This document shows positions 48,897 to 64,000 of a stretch of DNA of 64,000 bases, piece by piece. The DNA lies in NCBI RefSeq assembly GCF_027744825.2, contig NC_071334.1, forward strand, positions 62,160,937-62,224,936, written 5' to 3'. The translations under genes were made by a program, and so were the position numbers. How positions within the stretch are numbered: position 1 is the first letter of the stretch; the number at the start of each line of letters is the position of its first letter. The notes beneath the pieces were generated by a model, which did no database searches, had not been told where the DNA came from, and was given only the letters and a program-made list of their open reading frames with translations. The DNA is from Synchiropus splendidus. Lineage: Eukaryota; Chordata; Actinopteri; Syngnathiformes; Callionymidae.

Positions 48897-49095
48897 TGTG
48901 TTTGATCTCCCCTCGGCTCTGCACTTAACATCGACGTCTCCTCCGCGGCTTCCTTTAAACCTGCAGTCAGAAGGGTTTTGTCCCACGTTTAAGTATGCGC
49001 AGATACTTTCTCAGGATTAAAGGAACTTGGCAGGTTGGAGGCTGTGATGTGGAGACTGTCAGGAGGCGCTGAGAAAATAAGTGCAGCATTTAGAA
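48897..49095 (+). repeat. Unknown local repeat family, copy 3
   Basis: Shares GCACTTAACATCGAC, GGTTTTGTCCCACGTTTAAG, ACTTTCTCAGGATTAAAGG and a GGAGACTGTCAGGAGGCGC block with copy 1. The matching frame reads GFVPRLSMRRYFLRIKGT and stops at RRR. The 3' GGGATCAAGG block is missing. Confidence 0.7.
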
Positions 49096-51928
49096 CACTA
49101 AAGAGCAGCATGTCAGCTAAAGACCCACTTTCAGCCCTTAATTTCGAGTTGAGAAGCTGCATTCCTACTTCACAAATCTTCATCCTGGAAACAGAGGGAG
49201 TACTCAAAGGAAACCTGGGCAGACGATGAAAGGTGGAGCCGCTGTTTTGGAGCCGAGAGCCGCAATCAATACAAATTCACAGAAGTCTATTTGTCATTGA
49301 TTATTTGTCCTGTTACACAGTTATTGTCAAATAATACTAGTTAACCTTTCACCTTTGGAATTTACCCTCCAACGTTGGCAAACACAGGAAATCAAGATTC
49401 TCACGTGTGGGATCGTATTGATCGTCTGCGAGTCTTTGATAATCATATTTAATCTCAGTGCAAATATTCTCAGATTGAGCGCAGCAACTTTGGAAACTTT
49501 AGGAATCGATGGGGAAGAACAAACTGATGGGAACGCAGCTTGGGCTTCACACGCACATTTGAGGCAGTTTCAAAACACTGGCACCCAGAGGGTGTTACTC
49601 CAGCTGAGGAGGGTCAGACAGATTATGGCCCATAATAATAACAATAATAATAGTTCAGACCAAAACTGGTTCTCAAATGGAAAGAAGCTCATTGCTGCTG
49701 CTTAAACATGTTCAAAGTCAGTTTCCAACTCTCTCAAAAGTTTGGAGAATCGATGCCCGTTTCTAATTCCTGAACCGACTCTGTGGCTCTCATTGATCAT
49801 AACCAGACGAAGAACTTTGAAATATCAAAGACGCGCTCCTCTTAATTACAGTCCAGTCATATCAAACATTTCCATAGTTTTAAGGAATTAGAGAGAGACT
49901 AAAGAAATGATGAGCGTGAATGAGTTGATCCAGTCTAGGAGGGAGTTCAGTCCCTTTGATGGTGTTGTTGTGACCCGAGGGAGTGGGGAGAGGTTTGGAG
50001 ACCATGTCAGGGAGGCCAGACTCTTAAAGAGTTTTCATGCAAAGTCAAAACATCAACCTGCAGAACACCTGCTATTGATCCTAAACAAAATCCAGCCTGT
50101 TCTCTGACAAGCAGCCACTTGGGGCAGCACTGAGATGAGAAGGGAAACTGTGACCTGGAGAAACAAAGGGAGGAGCTCTGACACTCACTGGTGACAGAGG
50201 AGTCATGAGAAGTCTGCAGCCGTCCTCACCCGCTCCGTTCCTTCAGGGGTCTGGGCAGCACGAACTGCAGACCTGTTCCTGTCATTTAGTTCTGTTTCTT
50301 CTTGGGATCTTGTTGATATAAAACCACCATCATCATGTCCACTTCCACGCTGTTTGTTGCGTTTCCCATTTGAGGTGTTTCCACTTTGTGTAATCTCGAG
50401 TTTTAACGCAAGACTTCTGGCTTGGAGCTTCAGAATCTGAATGTGAGCATGGGTTTGATTTAGTTTGGGAAACAGGTCAGTTCAATTCAATGTGGTTGTC
50501 AAGCAGCGATGAGGGATGAGGATAAAGAACTTGGATCGTGGAAAGTTGGCTGATGCTGCTGAGTGGAGAGGAGTGGAGGTCCATCATTTCAGATTTACAT
50601 TTCTTGAGTTGGGAAAAGCATCCAGCATCCTTGTCCAGCACTGAACAGGGCACTTCACTCCTCAAGTCAGACTGATACTGAAGCTTCCAATTTTGTGAGC
50701 GGAGCCTCATACTGGCCCCTCCACGCTCTGCTGCCTTCCCAGAGTGAGGGAAGAGCGGATCATTAGATGGACAGATGGTCGGCCGCAGCACCTTCATGAA
50801 GACGCTCTCCATGTCCAGGAGAACTGAGCTGAGCCAGAAGACGATGCTCTTGACTCAATGCGCCGATCCTCATTGGATTGTCAGGAGAAGCCATGAGAGA
50901 AATCATCTTAAAATAAGTATTTCTTTTAAATTATAAAGTATATACTTTTTGCATCTTGGACTTACAAAAGAAAACTATTTATGAATCCATTCATTATCGT
51001 GTAGCATGTAGAAGAATAACAAAGCAGTGGCTAAAGGATAATTTTAATGAGCACAAATTCAGTAATACATTTTAACATCACACACTGTTTTCATGACTGA
51101 AGCTTCTACACATGCACTTCACGACACACACACACTTAACACCAGAGTTCCTACACTGAGCACGGTGGGTGCAGCCGAGTCACATTAGTACAGATTTTTA
51201 AAGACCTGCTGATCCGAATCGACACCCGCAGCCTCACTCTCCACCAGGACCACGTCTCCGCCCCGTCGGGCTGCAGGTTGTTCGCTTCACTTCCTTCAAG
51301 CAGCTTTTATGTTTTGGATGGATGGATGGATGACCTGATCCTCCTCACTTGTTACTTACTCTTCAGCTCTTCCTCCCTGCCTTTCTCACCTCGCCTCCCC
51401 AGAGATGCTGCCAAAAACACATTTCCTCTAAACTGTGAAGGATGCTGGAGAAAAGCAGAGATTAAGATCTCACAGCTGTCGGGATCTGCTCTTCTCAACT
51501 CTCAAAAACCATCCAGGATTTTTTTTTTTTTTTTTCCAAAGAACAACTTGTGAAAAGCTCTGACACTCCCGGGTTCACAGGTGTGTGACAGAGCGAGGAG
51601 CGACCGGTGGCACTAATGAAACGTTTCCTTAAAGTCCGCGATAAAACACACAACTGTCAGCTAAAATAAATATCTGCAGACACGTCGACAGCCTCTGATT
51701 TAAACAGTGCAATATTTAAACTTGAATATTTACATCCACAACAACCATCCGCCGGACATATCATAGACTCTCTTTCAGGATTTCCACTAACAACGTCTGA
51801 GGAAAGCCTGTTCTAGTGGTGAGCGGATAAAAGCACTTAAAACATTTCAGCCACAGAAACACTCCAACAGAGAGAATAAATATCAGTGAATGCAAGATGA
51901 GGTGAAAATCAACATAAAAGAGAATGAC

Positions 51929-51934
51929 TTTATT
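51929..51934 (-). terminator. wdr7: Candidate WDR7 poly(A) signal AATAAA
   Basis: TTTATT on the plus strand (AATAAA on the gene strand), about 0.5 kb past the WDR7 stop. It was the only exact AATAAA I found between about 51700 and the stop. Would give a 3' UTR of roughly 0.5 kb. Confidence 0.4.
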
Positions 51935-52439
51935 TGTTCAGAAGCACGTGGCCTTCAGATGATGTGTTTTTCAGAACCATATCCAAGTCACCCAGTTCAT
52001 CTTCATACTTCTGCAACGCGCTGTAACATAACGAAACGACTTGCACATGTAAACAGAGCTGATTCTTCTTGTGAATGTGACACACAACAAACGCACCCGA
52101 CCCAAATGAAGATGTGATGGACCTCTGTGACGTGAAGAAGACATGAGATTGTTTTAGTGAATGAACCTCAGGTGAGTTACTAAAAACCCATCTTACACTA
52201 AAAACACCTTCTTAAAATAAATACAATGATGGAATGCGCAAATAAATAGGAATGACAGGAAGGTGTGCGTCACTAAAACGACATGGATGCGGATCATCCA
52301 GGGATGAAACACAACATCACTGAGATAAAAGCACGATACTATCCACATTCTCCTTCGGGCCCAGCAGAACACAGACGCTACGGAAGGAAAACTTAAAGTG
52401 ACTTTCCAGTGAGACGATAAACGCCACCCGAGCGGAGGA

Positions 52440-64000
<11,561 letters not shown>

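Larger units (their letters stand above)
28186..52439. other. Intergenic region, right part, and WDR7 3' flank
   Basis: No protein gene recognised. Holds a local direct duplication (29.1/29.4 kb), microsatellites, the 270-bp repeat trio (32.1-32.9 kb), a fold-back element (35.1-35.6 kb), a pentanucleotide array (36.7 kb), an inverted-end element (39.5-39.9 kb), a three-copy unknown repeat (44.7, 46.4 and 48.9 kb) and several CpG/TAAT-motif-rich blocks listed separately. The last about 500 bp is probably WDR7 3' UTR. Confidence 0.6.

Overview
The window is vertebrate nuclear DNA, most likely from a ray-finned (teleost) fish. Coding exons are short, bounded by GT/AG splice sites and spread over kilobases of AT-leaning DNA rich in dinucleotide and trinucleotide microsatellites. 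Two protein genes can be read with confidence, both on the minus strand: ST8SIA3 (alpha-2,8-sialyltransferase 3) at the left and the 3' end of WDR7 (rabconnectin-3 beta) at the right. The same pair sits side by side in the same relative orientation on human chromosome 18q21, so this looks like a conserved syntenic block. The teleost assignment rests on gene structure, protein divergence and repeat types, not on a database match.

Layout. 1-5845: DNA downstream of ST8SIA3, probably including its 3' UTR, with microsatellites and two dispersed-repeat remnants. 5846-17057: ST8SIA3, four coding exons (17057-16894, 9569-9450, 8719-8162, 6134-5846) giving a complete 376-residue protein. About 17000-17350: its CpG-rich promoter/5' UTR with a perfect CRE palindrome. 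17601-18322: a large fold-back (inverted-repeat) mobile element about 0.5 kb upstream of the start codon. 18323-52439: an intergenic interval of about 34 kb with microsatellites, several non-autonomous transposon remnants, a locally repeated about 270-bp family, a three-copy unknown repeat with a shared reading frame, and several CpG- or homeobox-motif-rich blocks that may be regulatory. Inside it, 27729-28190 looks like an isolated compact transcription unit: a CpG-dense segment with an NRF1 palindrome, a 50-codon ORF with a hydrophobic C terminus, and a poly(A) signal with a GT-rich downstream stretch. 52440-64000: the last eight coding exons of WDR7 (the first is cut by the window edge), about 319 C-terminal residues plus stop.

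How the genes relate. Both products are known from mammals as strongly neuronal. ST8SIA3 is a Golgi enzyme that adds alpha-2,8-linked sialic acid to glycans. WDR7 partners DMXL-type proteins to regulate V-ATPase and synaptic-vesicle acidification. They act in different pathways; adjacency may reflect shared neural regulatory sequence in the gene-poor interval, which is inference. No rRNA, tRNA, CRISPR array or intact autonomous transposon was recognised. The only recognisable retrotransposon coding sequence is a decayed non-LTR (RTE-like) fragment in a WDR7 intron.
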